Assembly: GCA_027311185.1 (NCBI GenBank)
Contig: DAICZK010000111.1
Span: forward strand, 1-5,130
DNA: 5,130 nucleotides
Direction of reading: 5' to 3'
Origin: Sulfuriferula sp.
GTDB taxonomy: Bacteria > Pseudomonadota > Gammaproteobacteria > Burkholderiales > Sulfuriferulaceae
Position numbers and translations under genes: made by a program
Shown here: one piece after another, positions 1-5,130 of the stretch
Position numbering within the stretch: position 1 is the first letter of the stretch
Layout of the letters: each line of letters opens with the position of its first letter
Notes under the pieces: generated by a model
What the model was told of the DNA's origin: nothing
Databases searched by the model: none
Seen by the model: only the letters and a program-made list of their open reading frames with translations

Positions 1-355
1 GGCCTATCCCGTCCAGCGGAGAGAGCCGGCCCATGAGCACGAAATACAGCCCGCGATAGCTTTGGGTCTGTTCCATCATCAGCAGATCGGTGGGCATTTC
101 GACGACTGCGAGCTGGCTGGTGTCGCGCGTGGACGAGGTGCAGAGCGGACAGACCGGCGTTTCGCTAAAATCGTTGCACAATGCGCAGTGCGTTATGTGC
201 GTCAGCGCCTGCTCAAGCGCTCGCGCCAGTTGTGCCGCGCCCGCCCGGTCGCGCTGGAGCAGATGATAGGCCATGCGTTGCGCCGACTTGGGACCGACGC
301 CCGGGAGCACTCGCAAGGCGGCGATCAGATCGGCCAGCCGCGAGGGGGATTTCAT
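1..355 (-). CDS. recR: Recombination mediator RecR, N-terminal 118 residues (runs off the window)
   Basis: RecR forms a ring-shaped clamp with RecO/RecF partners and helps load RecA onto SSB-coated single-stranded DNA during gap repair. The visible part begins [15 protein letters not shown]. It carries the helix-hairpin-helix stretch [13 protein letters not shown] (residues 17-29), then a four-cysteine zinc finger (C57, C60, C69, C72). Next comes the start of the Toprim domain, with the acidic residue E86 in VVEMP and the family signature [15 protein letters not shown] (104-118). RecR proteins are about 200 residues, so roughly the last 40% lies beyond position 1. The ATG at 353-355 is the only sensible start because it aligns with the family N-terminus. 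No clear Shine-Dalgarno precedes it (the 13 bases before it read CCATCGCCGCGAC on the coding strand), so translation is probably coupled to ybaB, which stops 13 bases upstream. This is the last visible gene of the dnaX-ybaB-recR order common in proteobacteria. Confidence 0.96.
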   Translation of the reverse strand, partial: MKSPSRLADLIAALRVLPGVGPKSAQRMAYHLLQRDRAGAAQLARALEQALTHITHCALCNDFSETPVCPLCTSSTRDTSQLAVVEMPTDLLMMEQTQSYRGLYFVLMGRLSPLDGIG

Positions 356-368
356 GTCGCGGCGATGG

Positions 369-695
369 TCAGAATGGTAATTTGAGGCCGGGCGGCAGGT
401 TGAGTCCGGCGGTGAACCCGCTCATCTTTTCCTGACTGGTCGCTTCGGCTTTGCGTACTGCGTCGTTCATGGCGGCGGCGACCAGATCTTCGAGCATGTC
501 TTTATCGTCGCTCAACAGGCTGGGGTCTATCGTGACCCGGCGCACATTGTTGCGGCAGGTCATCAGAACCTTGACCAGCCCAGCGCCGGAGACGCCCTCG
601 ACTTCGATCTCGGCCAGCTTTTCCTGCATTTTTTGCATGTTTTCCTGCATTTGCTGAGCCTGTTTCATCATGTTGCCTATGCCGCCTTTTAGCAT
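369..695 (-). CDS. ybaB: Nucleoid-associated protein, YbaB/EbfC family
   Basis: A small dimeric DNA-binding protein of the YbaB/EbfC family. Members coat or bridge DNA, and the cellular role is still only partly defined. The product is 108 residues, against 109 in E. coli. The N-terminal helix (about residues 9-30) is methionine/glutamine rich and heptad-like ([17 protein letters not shown]). It is followed by the conserved GAGLVKV (38-44), the [11 protein letters not shown] segment (about 52-62), the [14 protein letters not shown] helix, and the characteristic C-terminal LPPGLKLPF. The ATG at 693-695 is supported by a good ribosome binding site. It lies 17 bases after the dnaX stop and 13 bases before recR, the usual dnaX-ybaB-recR operon. 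This arrangement suggests a link to replication or repair, but that is association rather than proof. The family assignment is secure. Confidence 0.97.
   Translation of the reverse strand: MLKGGIGNMMKQAQQMQENMQKMQEKLAEIEVEGVSGAGLVKVLMTCRNNVRRVTIDPSLLSDDKDMLEDLVAAAMNDAVRKAEATSQEKMSGFTAGLNLPPGLKLPF
619..652 (-). repeat. 13-base direct repeat at 21-base spacing inside ybaB
   Basis: The plus-strand string TTTTCCTGCATTT occurs at 619-631 and again at 640-652. The offset of exactly 21 bases equals seven codons, matching the heptad pattern of the Met/Gln-rich helix ([12 protein letters not shown]). It is best explained by protein-level periodicity rather than by a DNA-level element. Confidence 0.7.
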
Positions 696-702
696 GCTGC
701 TA

Positions 703-708
703 CTCCTT
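703..708 (-). promoter_or_regulatory. Ribosome binding site of ybaB
   Basis: The coding strand reads AAGGAG seven bases before the ATG at 695. It lies wholly in the 17-base gap after dnaX. It is the only strong Shine-Dalgarno in the minus-strand cluster: neither dnaX nor recR has a comparable one. YbaB may therefore be made in excess over its operon partners. Confidence 0.85.
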
Positions 709-712
709 GAAT

Positions 713-2356
713 TTAGGGTTGGGTTGTGGGTTGTACGCTGACGATGCGCGCATCGAGCTGATTGATCGCGTCGCGAACGAAATTATTTTCCTGGATCAGC
801 GTTTCTGCCTCCGCCTGACGGCTCGCCCGAGCTTCATTCTGCTGTTTGATCGGGGTATTGGCAGCGGCCTCGGTCAGGTCGATTTCCAGACGGATAGTGC
901 GGCCGAAATGTTTGTTGAGCGCTTCGCGCAATTTATCCTGATAGGATTTTTCGATTAAATGTTTTTGCGCAACGGGTAGGCGCAATTGCAGGTGGTCAGC
1001 CGCAAATTGTCGCAATTCGCATTGCAGGGCCAGCATACGCGCTTGACCTCCGAGTGTGAGCTGTGTGACCAGCTGAGTCCACCAGCCCGCGTCGGTCGCA
1101 GTCGCGGTCGGGGCGGGCTCTGCCACTGTCAGCGGCGCGCTCGGGGCCGGCGCCGGCGCGACGGCAGCGACGGGCAACGCGTAGTCCTGGGTTGGCGCTG
1201 CGGCAGGTTCGGGTGCGGCTGGGCGCGTCGGCGGGACTTTCGGCAGCGGGGCGGGTTGGATCGCGTCGCCGGTCAGTGGAACGAAGGCCAGCATGCGCAA
1301 CAAGGTCATGCTGAAACCGGCGAATTCGTCCGGCGCAAGCGCCAGGTCACGCCGCCCCAGTATACTGATCTGATAATAGAGTTGCACGGTTTGCGGATCG
1401 ATTTTTGCGGCCAGTTCGACCAGGGTGTCGCGTTCGGGGGTGTCGTCGGCGAGCGCCGCCGGTACGATCTGGGTCAACGCGATCTGCTGCAACAGAGCAG
1501 CGAGGTCTTGTAGTGCGGCGTCGAAATCGATACTGCGCATCGCCATGTGTTCGGCTTGTTCGAGCAAGGCCGGGCCGTCGTTGGCAATGAGGGCGAAAAG
1601 CAGATTGAATAGATAATGCCGGTCCAGCGCGCCGAGCATGTTGTGCACCGTGTCGGTTAAAATTTCGCCGCCGCTGTAGGCGATGGCCTGGTCGAGCAGG
1701 GACAGCGCATCGCGCATGCTGCCTTGCGCGGCGCGCGCTATCAGTTGTAACGCGGCGGGTTCGGCACGGATATCCTCCAGCGCCAGGATCTTGGTCAGAT
1801 GTTCGCGCACCAGCTCGGGCGGCATTTGCTTGAGATTGAACTGCAGACAGCGCGACAGTACCGTGATAGGAATTTTTTGCGGGTCGGTCGTGGCGAGGAT
1901 GAATTTGACGTGCTCGGGCGGTTCTTCCAGCGTCTTGAGCATGGAATTGAACGCTTGCTTGGAGAGCATGTGAACTTCGTCGATAATATAAACTTTAAAG
2001 CGCCCCGCCGTCGGCGCGTACTGAGCGTTATCGAGGACTTCGCGCATGTTGTCGATGCCGGTGTTGGACGCGGCGTCAAGTTCAAGCAAATCGACAAACC
2101 GTCCGGCGTCGATCTGGGTGCACGCCGAGCATATTCCGCAGGGGGTGGCGGTAATGCCGGTTTCGCAATTGAGCGCCTTGGCCAGAATGCGCGCGACCGT
2201 GGTTTTGCCTACCCCACGCGTGCCGGTAAAGAGATAGGCGTGATGCAGGCGATTCTGGTCCAGCGCATTGCTCAACGCGCGTACCACATGCGCCTGTCCG
2301 GCGAGTTCCGCGAAGGTTTTGGGGCGCCACTTGCGCGCTAATACTTGATAGGCCAT
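713..2356 (-). CDS. dnaX: DNA polymerase III subunit tau (clamp loader ATPase)
   Basis: DnaX is the AAA+ ATPase of the clamp loader. It opens and loads the beta clamp, and its C-terminal part ties the loader to the polymerase alpha subunit and to DnaB helicase. The start [12 protein letters not shown] is the family N-terminus, so the ATG at 2354-2356 is secure despite a poor ribosome binding site. Motifs in order are Walker A GTRGVGKT (45-52, K51), zinc-binding cysteines C64/C73/C76/C79, Walker B YIIDEVH (123-129), the sensor region ATTDP (155-159), the SRC motif with the arginine finger (168-170, R169), and the sensor-2 motif [13 protein letters not shown] (212-224). Residues about 365-423 form a Pro/Ala-rich linker. 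Residues 424-547 match tau domain V, with WWTQLVTQL and the tail [17 protein letters not shown]. The protein is 547 residues against 643 in E. coli. The missing length falls mostly in the linker and DnaB-binding region. No A AAA AAG slippery heptamer is present, so an E. coli-type gamma product is not predicted. Confidence 0.97.
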   Translation of the reverse strand: MAYQVLARKWRPKTFAELAGQAHVVRALSNALDQNRLHHAYLFTGTRGVGKTTVARILAKALNCETGITATPCGICSACTQIDAGRFVDLLELDAASNTGIDNMREVLDNAQYAPTAGRFKVYIIDEVHMLSKQAFNSMLKTLEEPPEHVKFILATTDPQKIPITVLSRCLQFNLKQMPPELVREHLTKILALEDIRAEPAALQLIARAAQGSMRDALSLLDQAIAYSGGEILTDTVHNMLGALDRHYLFNLLFALIANDGPALLEQAEHMAMRSIDFDAALQDLAALLQQIALTQIVPAALADDTPERDTLVELAAKIDPQTVQLYYQISILGRRDLALAPDEFAGFSMTLLRMLAFVPLTGDAIQPAPLPKVPPTRPAAPEPAAAPTQDYALPVAAVAPAPAPSAPLTVAEPAPTATATDAGWWTQLVTQLTLGGQARMLALQCELRQFAADHLQLRLPVAQKHLIEKSYQDKLREALNKHFGRTIRLEIDLTEAAANTPIKQQNEARASRQAEAETLIQENNFVRDAINQLDARIVSVQPTTQP

Positions 2357-2387
2357 GCGCTTATTTTAACCCAGAAATCGCTGCGGG

Positions 2388-2423
2388 TGCGGCTGCGTAT
2401 GGAGATGCGCCGCATTTGTTTTT
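2388..2423 (+). terminator. Terminator-like hairpin with U-rich tail, upstream of the rpsU promoter
   Basis: On the plus strand TGCGGC (2388-2393) pairs with GCCGCA (2409-2414). After one bulged base (T2394) the stem continues as GCGT (2395-2398) with ATGC (2405-2408), including one G-U pair. The loop is ATGGAG (2399-2404). The stem is followed at once by TTTGTTTTT (2415-2423). GC-rich stem plus U-run is the form of an intrinsic terminator. The G-U pair would be C-A in the opposite RNA and no U-run follows on that side, so the plus-strand reading is favoured. No plus-strand gene lies upstream in the window, so it would stop antisense transcripts leaving the 5' end of dnaX. The same DNA could instead act as a leader hairpin in the dnaX mRNA. 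Confidence 0.5.
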
Positions 2424-2484
2424 AAGGGGATCGCGCCGACCGACGAGGCTAGTTGCAGTGCAAAATAAAAGCGTGTAGCAATAC

Positions 2485-2513
2485 TTGGAAAAAACCGAGG
2501 AGAGGGGTATAAT
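2485..2513 (+). promoter_or_regulatory. Sigma-70 type promoter of rpsU
   Basis: A perfect -10 box TATAAT (2508-2513) sits exactly 17 bases after a -35 box TTGGAA (2485-2490, four of six consensus bases). An A-rich stretch, CAAAATAAAA (2461-2470), lies where a distal UP element would bind RNA polymerase alpha. Transcription should begin near 2520, giving a leader of about 29 bases before the rpsU ATG. The discriminator after the -10 box is C-rich (CCACCC), which fits a growth-rate or stringently controlled ribosomal promoter, though that is inference. It likely drives rpsU-yqeY-dnaG as one transcript. Confidence 0.85.
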
Positions 2514-2524
2514 CCACCCTTTTC

Positions 2525-2538
2525 CTCCCATTTTGGAG
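2525..2538 (+). promoter_or_regulatory. Possible Shine-Dalgarno-masking hairpin in the rpsU leader
   Basis: CTCC (2525-2528) can pair with GGAG (2535-2538) across a six-base loop CATTTT. GGAG is the rpsU ribosome binding site, 10 bases before the ATG. CCTCC at 2524-2528 equals the core of the 16S rRNA anti-Shine-Dalgarno sequence. The stem is only four pairs long, so it may be weak or fortuitous. The pairing is visible in the sequence, but a regulatory role is speculation. Confidence 0.3.
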
Positions 2539-2548
2539 TTCAGATTAC

Positions 2549-2761
2549 ATGCCTAGTGTCCGCGTCAAGGAAAACGAGCCATTCGAAGTAGCCATGCGCC
2601 GGTTTAAACGCACCGTTGAGAAAACCGGTCTGCTGACCGAGTTGCGTGCCCGTGAGTTTTATGAAAAACCGACTGCCGAGCGCAAACGCAAGCTCGCTGC
2701 CGCGGTCAAGCGGCATTACAAGCGTATTCGCAATCAGACGCTGCCTCCCAAAATGTATTGA
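2549..2761 (+). CDS. rpsU: 30S ribosomal protein bS21
   Basis: bS21 binds the small ribosomal subunit next to the 3' end of 16S rRNA, near the anti-Shine-Dalgarno, and helps initiation on mRNA. The product is 70 residues (71 in E. coli) and strongly basic. It carries the family features [16 protein letters not shown] (6-21), [13 protein letters not shown] (about 35-47) and a basic C-terminal helix ([11 protein letters not shown]). The ending TLPPKMY differs from the E. coli tail and resembles betaproteobacterial S21 proteins. The start is fixed by GGAG at 2535-2538, 10 bases upstream, and by homology. It is the first gene of the rpsU-yqeY-dnaG cluster and has its own strong promoter. yqeY follows after 39 bases. 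Its position ahead of primase matches the classic macromolecular synthesis operon. Confidence 0.98.
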   Translation: MPSVRVKENEPFEVAMRRFKRTVEKTGLLTELRAREFYEKPTAERKRKLAAAVKRHYKRIRNQTLPPKMY

Positions 2762-2764
2762 TTT

Positions 2765-2777
2765 GCAAGATTCTTGC
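2765..2777 (+). other. Short perfect inverted repeat just after the rpsU stop
   Basis: GCAAGA (2765-2770) and TCTTGC (2772-2777) form a perfect palindrome around one central base. In RNA this would be a five-pair stem GCAAG/CTTGC with loop ATT. It begins three bases after the rpsU stop codon. No U-run follows, so it is not an intrinsic terminator. A second pairing, GCCA (2776-2779) with TGGC (2790-2793), overlaps it by two bases and would compete. It could protect the rpsU 3' end or mark a processing point. It is short enough to be chance. Confidence 0.35.
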
Positions 2778-2800
2778 CAGCCTGTCGATTGGCGTTACCC

Positions 2801-3247
2801 ATGAGTTTGAAAGCCAGAATTACCGAAGACATGAAGTCCGCCATGCGCGCCAAGGAAACGGCGCGGTTGGGGGCGATTCGGCTGTTGCTCGCGGCGATCA
2901 AGCAACGCGAGGTGGATGAGCGGATCGAGCTCGACGACGCGCAGATTATTGCAGCCATCGATAAGATGCTCAAGCAGCGGCGCGATTCCATTGCGCAATT
3001 CGAAGCGGCAGGGCGGCAGGAACTGGCGGACATCGAGCATTTCGAGGTTGCCGTGCTGCAAGCTTATATGCCTGATGCCGCGAGTGACGCGGAGATTGAT
3101 GCGGTAGTCGCCGAGGCCGTGGCGGAAACGGGAGCTACGGGCGTCAAGGATATGGGCAAGGTCATGGCGGCGGTGAAATCGAAATTGGCTGGCCGGGCCG
3201 ATATGGCGCTCGTGTCGGGCCGAATCAAAGCCAGATTAGTCGGTTAA
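2801..3247 (+). CDS. yqeY: GatB/YqeY domain-containing protein
   Basis: A 148-residue, largely helical soluble protein of the YqeY family. It resembles the C-terminal tail domain of GatB, the amidotransferase subunit that contacts tRNA. Its own biochemical role is not established, and a tRNA-related function is inferred only from that similarity. Family features are the N-terminus MSLKARITEDMKSAMRAKE, the helix RLGAIRLLLAAIKQREVDER (about 22-41), and KMLKQRRDSIAQF. YMP follows at 89-91, introducing the C-terminal subdomain, then MGKVMAAVKSKLAGRADMALVSGRIKARL (118 to the end). I chose the ATG at 2801 because it aligns with the family start. An upstream in-frame TTG at 2774 would add nine residues with no support. 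The ribosome binding site is weak. yqeY lies between rpsU and dnaG, as in many alpha- and betaproteobacteria, and is probably co-transcribed with both. Confidence 0.93.
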   Translation: MSLKARITEDMKSAMRAKETARLGAIRLLLAAIKQREVDERIELDDAQIIAAIDKMLKQRRDSIAQFEAAGRQELADIEHFEVAVLQAYMPDAASDAEIDAVVAEAVAETGATGVKDMGKVMAAVKSKLAGRADMALVSGRIKARLVG

Positions 3248-3248
3248 T

Positions 3249-3271
3249 TTCACGCGCCTGTCGTGCGTGAA
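3249..3271 (+). other. Intercistronic hairpin between yqeY and dnaG
   Basis: TTCACGC (3249-3255) and GCGTGAA (3265-3271) form a perfect seven-pair stem with a nine-base loop, GCCTGTCGT. It fills most of the 38-base gap between the yqeY stop and the dnaG ATG, and ends three bases before the dnaG ribosome binding site (AAAGG, 3274-3278). No U-run follows, so it is not a standard terminator. In E. coli the region between rpsU and dnaG holds a terminator that lowers primase expression. A similar dampening or RNA-processing role here is inference. Confidence 0.5.
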
Positions 3272-3273
3272 TC

Positions 3274-3278
3274 AAAGG
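3274..3278 (+). promoter_or_regulatory. Ribosome binding site of dnaG
   Basis: AAAGG lies seven bases before the ATG at 3286, a modest Shine-Dalgarno at proper spacing. It decides the dnaG start and abuts the preceding hairpin, so folding of that stem could affect access. Confidence 0.7.
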
Positions 3279-3285
3279 CATTGCT

Positions 3286-5019
3286 ATGATTCCGCAGGAT
3301 TTTATTCAGACCCTGTTAAGTCGTACCGACATTGTGGAGGTGATCGATCGCCGTGTTCCGCTGAAAAAATCGGGCGCGAATTATCAAGCGTGCTGCCCGT
3401 TCCATAACGAAAAAACCCCTTCGTTCACTGTTTCGCCTACCAAACAGTTTTATCATTGTTTCGGTTGCGGCGCGCATGGTACGGCTATCGGCTTTTTGAT
3501 GGAATTTGCCGGGCTGGGCTATGTCGAAGCGATAGGCACGCTGGCCGAGCAGGTCGGCATGGTGATGCCTGAAATGACTGCGCCGAATCCTGCGCAGGCC
3601 CGGCAAACGACCAGTTTGATTGATATTATGCAGCGCGCGGAACAGTATTACCGGCAGCAGCTCAAAGCGTCACCCAAGGCGATCGACTATCTTAAAGCAC
3701 GCGGTCTGACGGGTGAAGTCGCCGCGCGCTTCGGCCTCGGTTACGCGCCGGACGGCTGGAGAAATCTGGATCAGGTTTTTTCGCCCTATGGTGATGCCGC
3801 GCTGGAGGCTGCGGGGTTGGTGATCGTCAACGACGCCGGGCAGCAATACGACCGTTTCCGCGACCGGGTGATGTTTCCCATCATTAACCAGAAAGGCGAT
3901 GTGATCGGTTTCGGCGGCCGAGTACTCGACGGTGGTGAACCCAAATACCTCAATTCGCCGGAAACGGCGCTGTTCCAGAAGGGGCATGAGCTATATGGGC
4001 TGTTTCAGGCCACGCGCGCGATACGCGATGCCGGTCGGGTACTGGTGGTCGAGGGTTACATGGATGTCGTGGCTTTGGCGCAGCACGGTGTGGAGTATGC
4101 GGTCGCTACGCTCGGTACAGCCACCACACCGTTCCACGTGCAAAAGCTGCTGCGCCTGTGCGATCAGGTCGTGTTTTGCTTCGATGGTGACAAGCCGGGC
4201 CAGAAAGCCGCGTGGCGCGCGCTGGAAAATGCCCTGCCGCAGCTGGTGGACGGAAAACGCATCGGTTTTCTGTTCCTGCCGGAAGAACACGACCCCGACA
4301 CTTATATACGCGAATTCGGTACCGAAGCCTTCGAGCACGAGTTGGAGAATTCTTTGCCGCTGTCCGGGTATCTGTTGCGCGAGCTGACTGCAGATGTGGA
4401 CCTGCGCACGCAGGAAGGTCGCAGCGCCTTGCTCAAGAATGCCCAACCCCTGCTCACCGCCATCACCGCCCCCACCACCGCACTGCTGCTGCGCAAGGAA
4501 GTGGCCGCATTGGCGGGAGTGACACAGGCGGAACTGGAAGCCCTGTATGTCATCAAACCGATCGCTGCACCGCAACGTCAGGCGCCGCAAAAGGCCAAAC
4601 GTGCAGTTCCTTCCGGTTTGCGCATCCTGTTGCGTTGTCTGGTGATGAAACCGGAATTGGCGCGCGAGCTACCCCGCGATTTTCACGGCGAGGGCAATGA
4701 AGGTGCTGCGATCGCCGCATTGGTCGACTGGCTGAACGAATCGGCTGACGAAACCAGCACGGCGGCGATGATTCAGCATTTTCAGGGTACATTGCACGGG
4801 CCGGTGTTTGCCAACGCGCAGGGCGAGGTCATCCACTGGGGTGAGGATTTCGATATTTTGGCCGAATTTACGGGAATCATGCGCAAGATACGGCGCGATG
4901 CCATCGAGACCGAAATGTCCATGCTGCAGGCCAAAGGGCTGGCCATGAACGAGCTGGAACGAGTGCGCCACGACGAGCTCAAGGAAGAGCTCAAGCAACT
5001 AAGGGCGCAAGTGGGCTGA
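3286..5019 (+). CDS. dnaG: DNA primase
   Basis: DnaG makes the short RNA primers for Okazaki fragments and is recruited by DnaB helicase. The product is 577 residues (581 in E. coli), so it is full length. The N-terminal zinc-binding domain carries the CHC2 ligands C37, H40, C58 and C61 within CCPFHNEKTPSF and FYHCFGCGAHG. The RNA polymerase core follows, with DRFRDRVMFPI (about 190-200) and IGFGGRVLDGGEPKYLNSPET. The Toprim domain has the catalytic glutamate E256 in VVEGYMDV and metal-binding D300 and D302 in FDGDKPGQKAAWRAL. After a polar linker (about 425-441), residues 443-577 form the helical DnaB-binding domain, ending in a charged helix (ELERVRHDELKEELKQLRAQ). All key residues are present. 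It follows yqeY by 38 bases and is the last gene of the visible plus-strand cluster. No terminator hairpin follows, so read-through into the next gene is likely. Confidence 0.98.
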   Translation: MIPQDFIQTLLSRTDIVEVIDRRVPLKKSGANYQACCPFHNEKTPSFTVSPTKQFYHCFGCGAHGTAIGFLMEFAGLGYVEAIGTLAEQVGMVMPEMTAPNPAQARQTTSLIDIMQRAEQYYRQQLKASPKAIDYLKARGLTGEVAARFGLGYAPDGWRNLDQVFSPYGDAALEAAGLVIVNDAGQQYDRFRDRVMFPIINQKGDVIGFGGRVLDGGEPKYLNSPETALFQKGHELYGLFQATRAIRDAGRVLVVEGYMDVVALAQHGVEYAVATLGTATTPFHVQKLLRLCDQVVFCFDGDKPGQKAAWRALENALPQLVDGKRIGFLFLPEEHDPDTYIREFGTEAFEHELENSLPLSGYLLRELTADVDLRTQEGRSALLKNAQPLLTAITAPTTALLLRKEVAALAGVTQAELEALYVIKPIAAPQRQAPQKAKRAVPSGLRILLRCLVMKPELARELPRDFHGEGNEGAAIAALVDWLNESADETSTAAMIQHFQGTLHGPVFANAQGEVIHWGEDFDILAEFTGIMRKIRRDAIETEMSMLQAKGLAMNELERVRHDELKEELKQLRAQVG

Positions 5020-5130
5020 ACGAACAGGCACGCTATTTGCTGAGTCCTGAACCACGGCTTTTTGTAGCTAACTCGCGGAAATGTTTTGAGAAATCGGGTA
5101 TAATCCGCGCCCTTTTCGACGGCACCACTT
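5020..5130. other. Intergenic region after dnaG
   Basis: These 111 bases contain no credible coding start. A five-base T-run (5059-5063) is not preceded by a stem. The best pairing I find is GTGG (5011-5014) with CCAC (5052-5055) and CAGG (5025-5028) with CCTG (5046-5049), which is loose. There is thus no convincing terminator for dnaG. The region holds one promoter-like site (5099-5104) and the start of the next leader, whose gene lies beyond the window. Confidence 0.6.
5076..5104 (+). promoter_or_regulatory. Promoter for the next, unseen plus-strand gene (rpoD expected)
   Basis: A perfect -10 box TATAAT occupies 5099-5104. At 17-base spacing the -35 position reads CGGAAA (5076-5081), only three of six consensus bases, and there is no extended -10 TG. 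The core GGTATAATCC and the following CCCTTTTC are shared with the rpsU promoter. The discriminator CCGCGCCC is very GC-rich, as in promoters under stringent control (inference). rpoD follows dnaG in the macromolecular synthesis operon of many proteobacteria, so it is the expected target. A stable RNA gene is also possible. Confidence 0.6.

Noticed and set aside
1873..1878. Run of six A on the dnaX coding strand as a programmed frameshift site
   Set aside because: The reading phase (CAA AAA ATT) does not form a slippery heptamer. It lies near residue 161 inside the ATPase domain, where slippage would give a useless fragment.
1799..2341. Long plus-strand open frames opposite dnaX, including 986-1513 and 1799-2341
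   Set aside because: They are shadows of a well-supported dnaX gene in GC-rich DNA. Their translations are Arg/Gly-rich low-complexity strings without recognisable motifs or ribosome binding sites.
2363..2368. TAAAAT on the minus strand just ahead of dnaX as a -10 box
   Set aside because: At 16-18 base spacing the -35 position is GC-rich and unlike consensus (for example CGCACC), and the start point would fall on the dnaX ATG. I could not place the dnaX promoter with confidence.
2405..2415. ATGCG-C-CGCAT dyad as a protein operator
   Set aside because: It is explained better as part of the longer terminator-like stem at 2388-2414, and no second copy is seen in the intergenic region.
2774..2800. 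TTG at 2774 as the yqeY start
   Set aside because: The nine extra residues do not fit the family N-terminus. The ATG at 2801 gives MSLKARITEDMK, which does.
3991..4590. Minus-strand 199-codon open frame opposite dnaG
   Set aside because: It overlaps the catalytic core of dnaG in full. Its translation (Gln/Gly-rich) shows no family features, and no promoter or ribosome binding site is visible.
4975..4992. Repeated GAGCTC near the end of dnaG
   Set aside because: Two GAGCTCAAG copies encode Glu-Leu-Lys in the charged C-terminal helix. This is ordinary codon reuse.
5059..5063. T-run after dnaG as an intrinsic terminator
   Set aside because: The preceding CCACGGC has no complementary partner nearby, so there is no stem to go with the T-run.

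Overview
The window looks like a conserved chromosomal core region of a betaproteobacterium. The S21 protein ends in the PPKMY tail I associate with that class. The YbaB, RecR, DnaX and DnaG proteins are all clearly proteobacterial, and base composition is moderately GC-rich throughout. An affiliation near Nitrosomonadales/Gallionellaceae is a guess from gene order and protein flavour. I see no mobile element, CRISPR array, tRNA, rRNA, broken gene or sign of recent transfer.

Layout. Positions 1-2356 hold a minus-strand cluster read right to left: dnaX (tau subunit of the DNA polymerase III clamp loader), ybaB (nucleoid-associated protein) and recR (recombination mediator, cut by the window edge). 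The spacings are 17 and 13 bases, so this is almost certainly one operon. Positions 2357-2548 are a divergent intergenic region. It carries a strong sigma-70 type promoter for rpsU and, just before it, a terminator-like hairpin with a U-rich tail on the plus strand. Positions 2549-5019 hold the plus-strand 'macromolecular synthesis' cluster rpsU (ribosomal protein bS21), yqeY (GatB/YqeY-domain protein) and dnaG (primase). The last 111 bases carry a second TATAAT promoter whose core closely resembles that of rpsU. It probably drives the next gene, which by family gene order would be rpoD, but that gene is not in the window.

How the genes fit together. dnaX and dnaG make replisome parts: tau couples polymerase, clamp loader and helicase, and primase lays the RNA primers. 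recR acts at stalled or gapped forks, rpsU serves translation initiation, and ybaB binds DNA. Two replisome genes thus sit back to back around one regulatory region of about 190 bases, each co-transcribed with other housekeeping genes.

I found no previously undescribed system. The items worth checking are small RNA-level signals: the plus-strand terminator ahead of rpsU, a possible Shine-Dalgarno-masking hairpin in the rpsU leader that carries an anti-Shine-Dalgarno-like CCTCC, and two intercistronic hairpins within the rpsU-yqeY-dnaG transcript.
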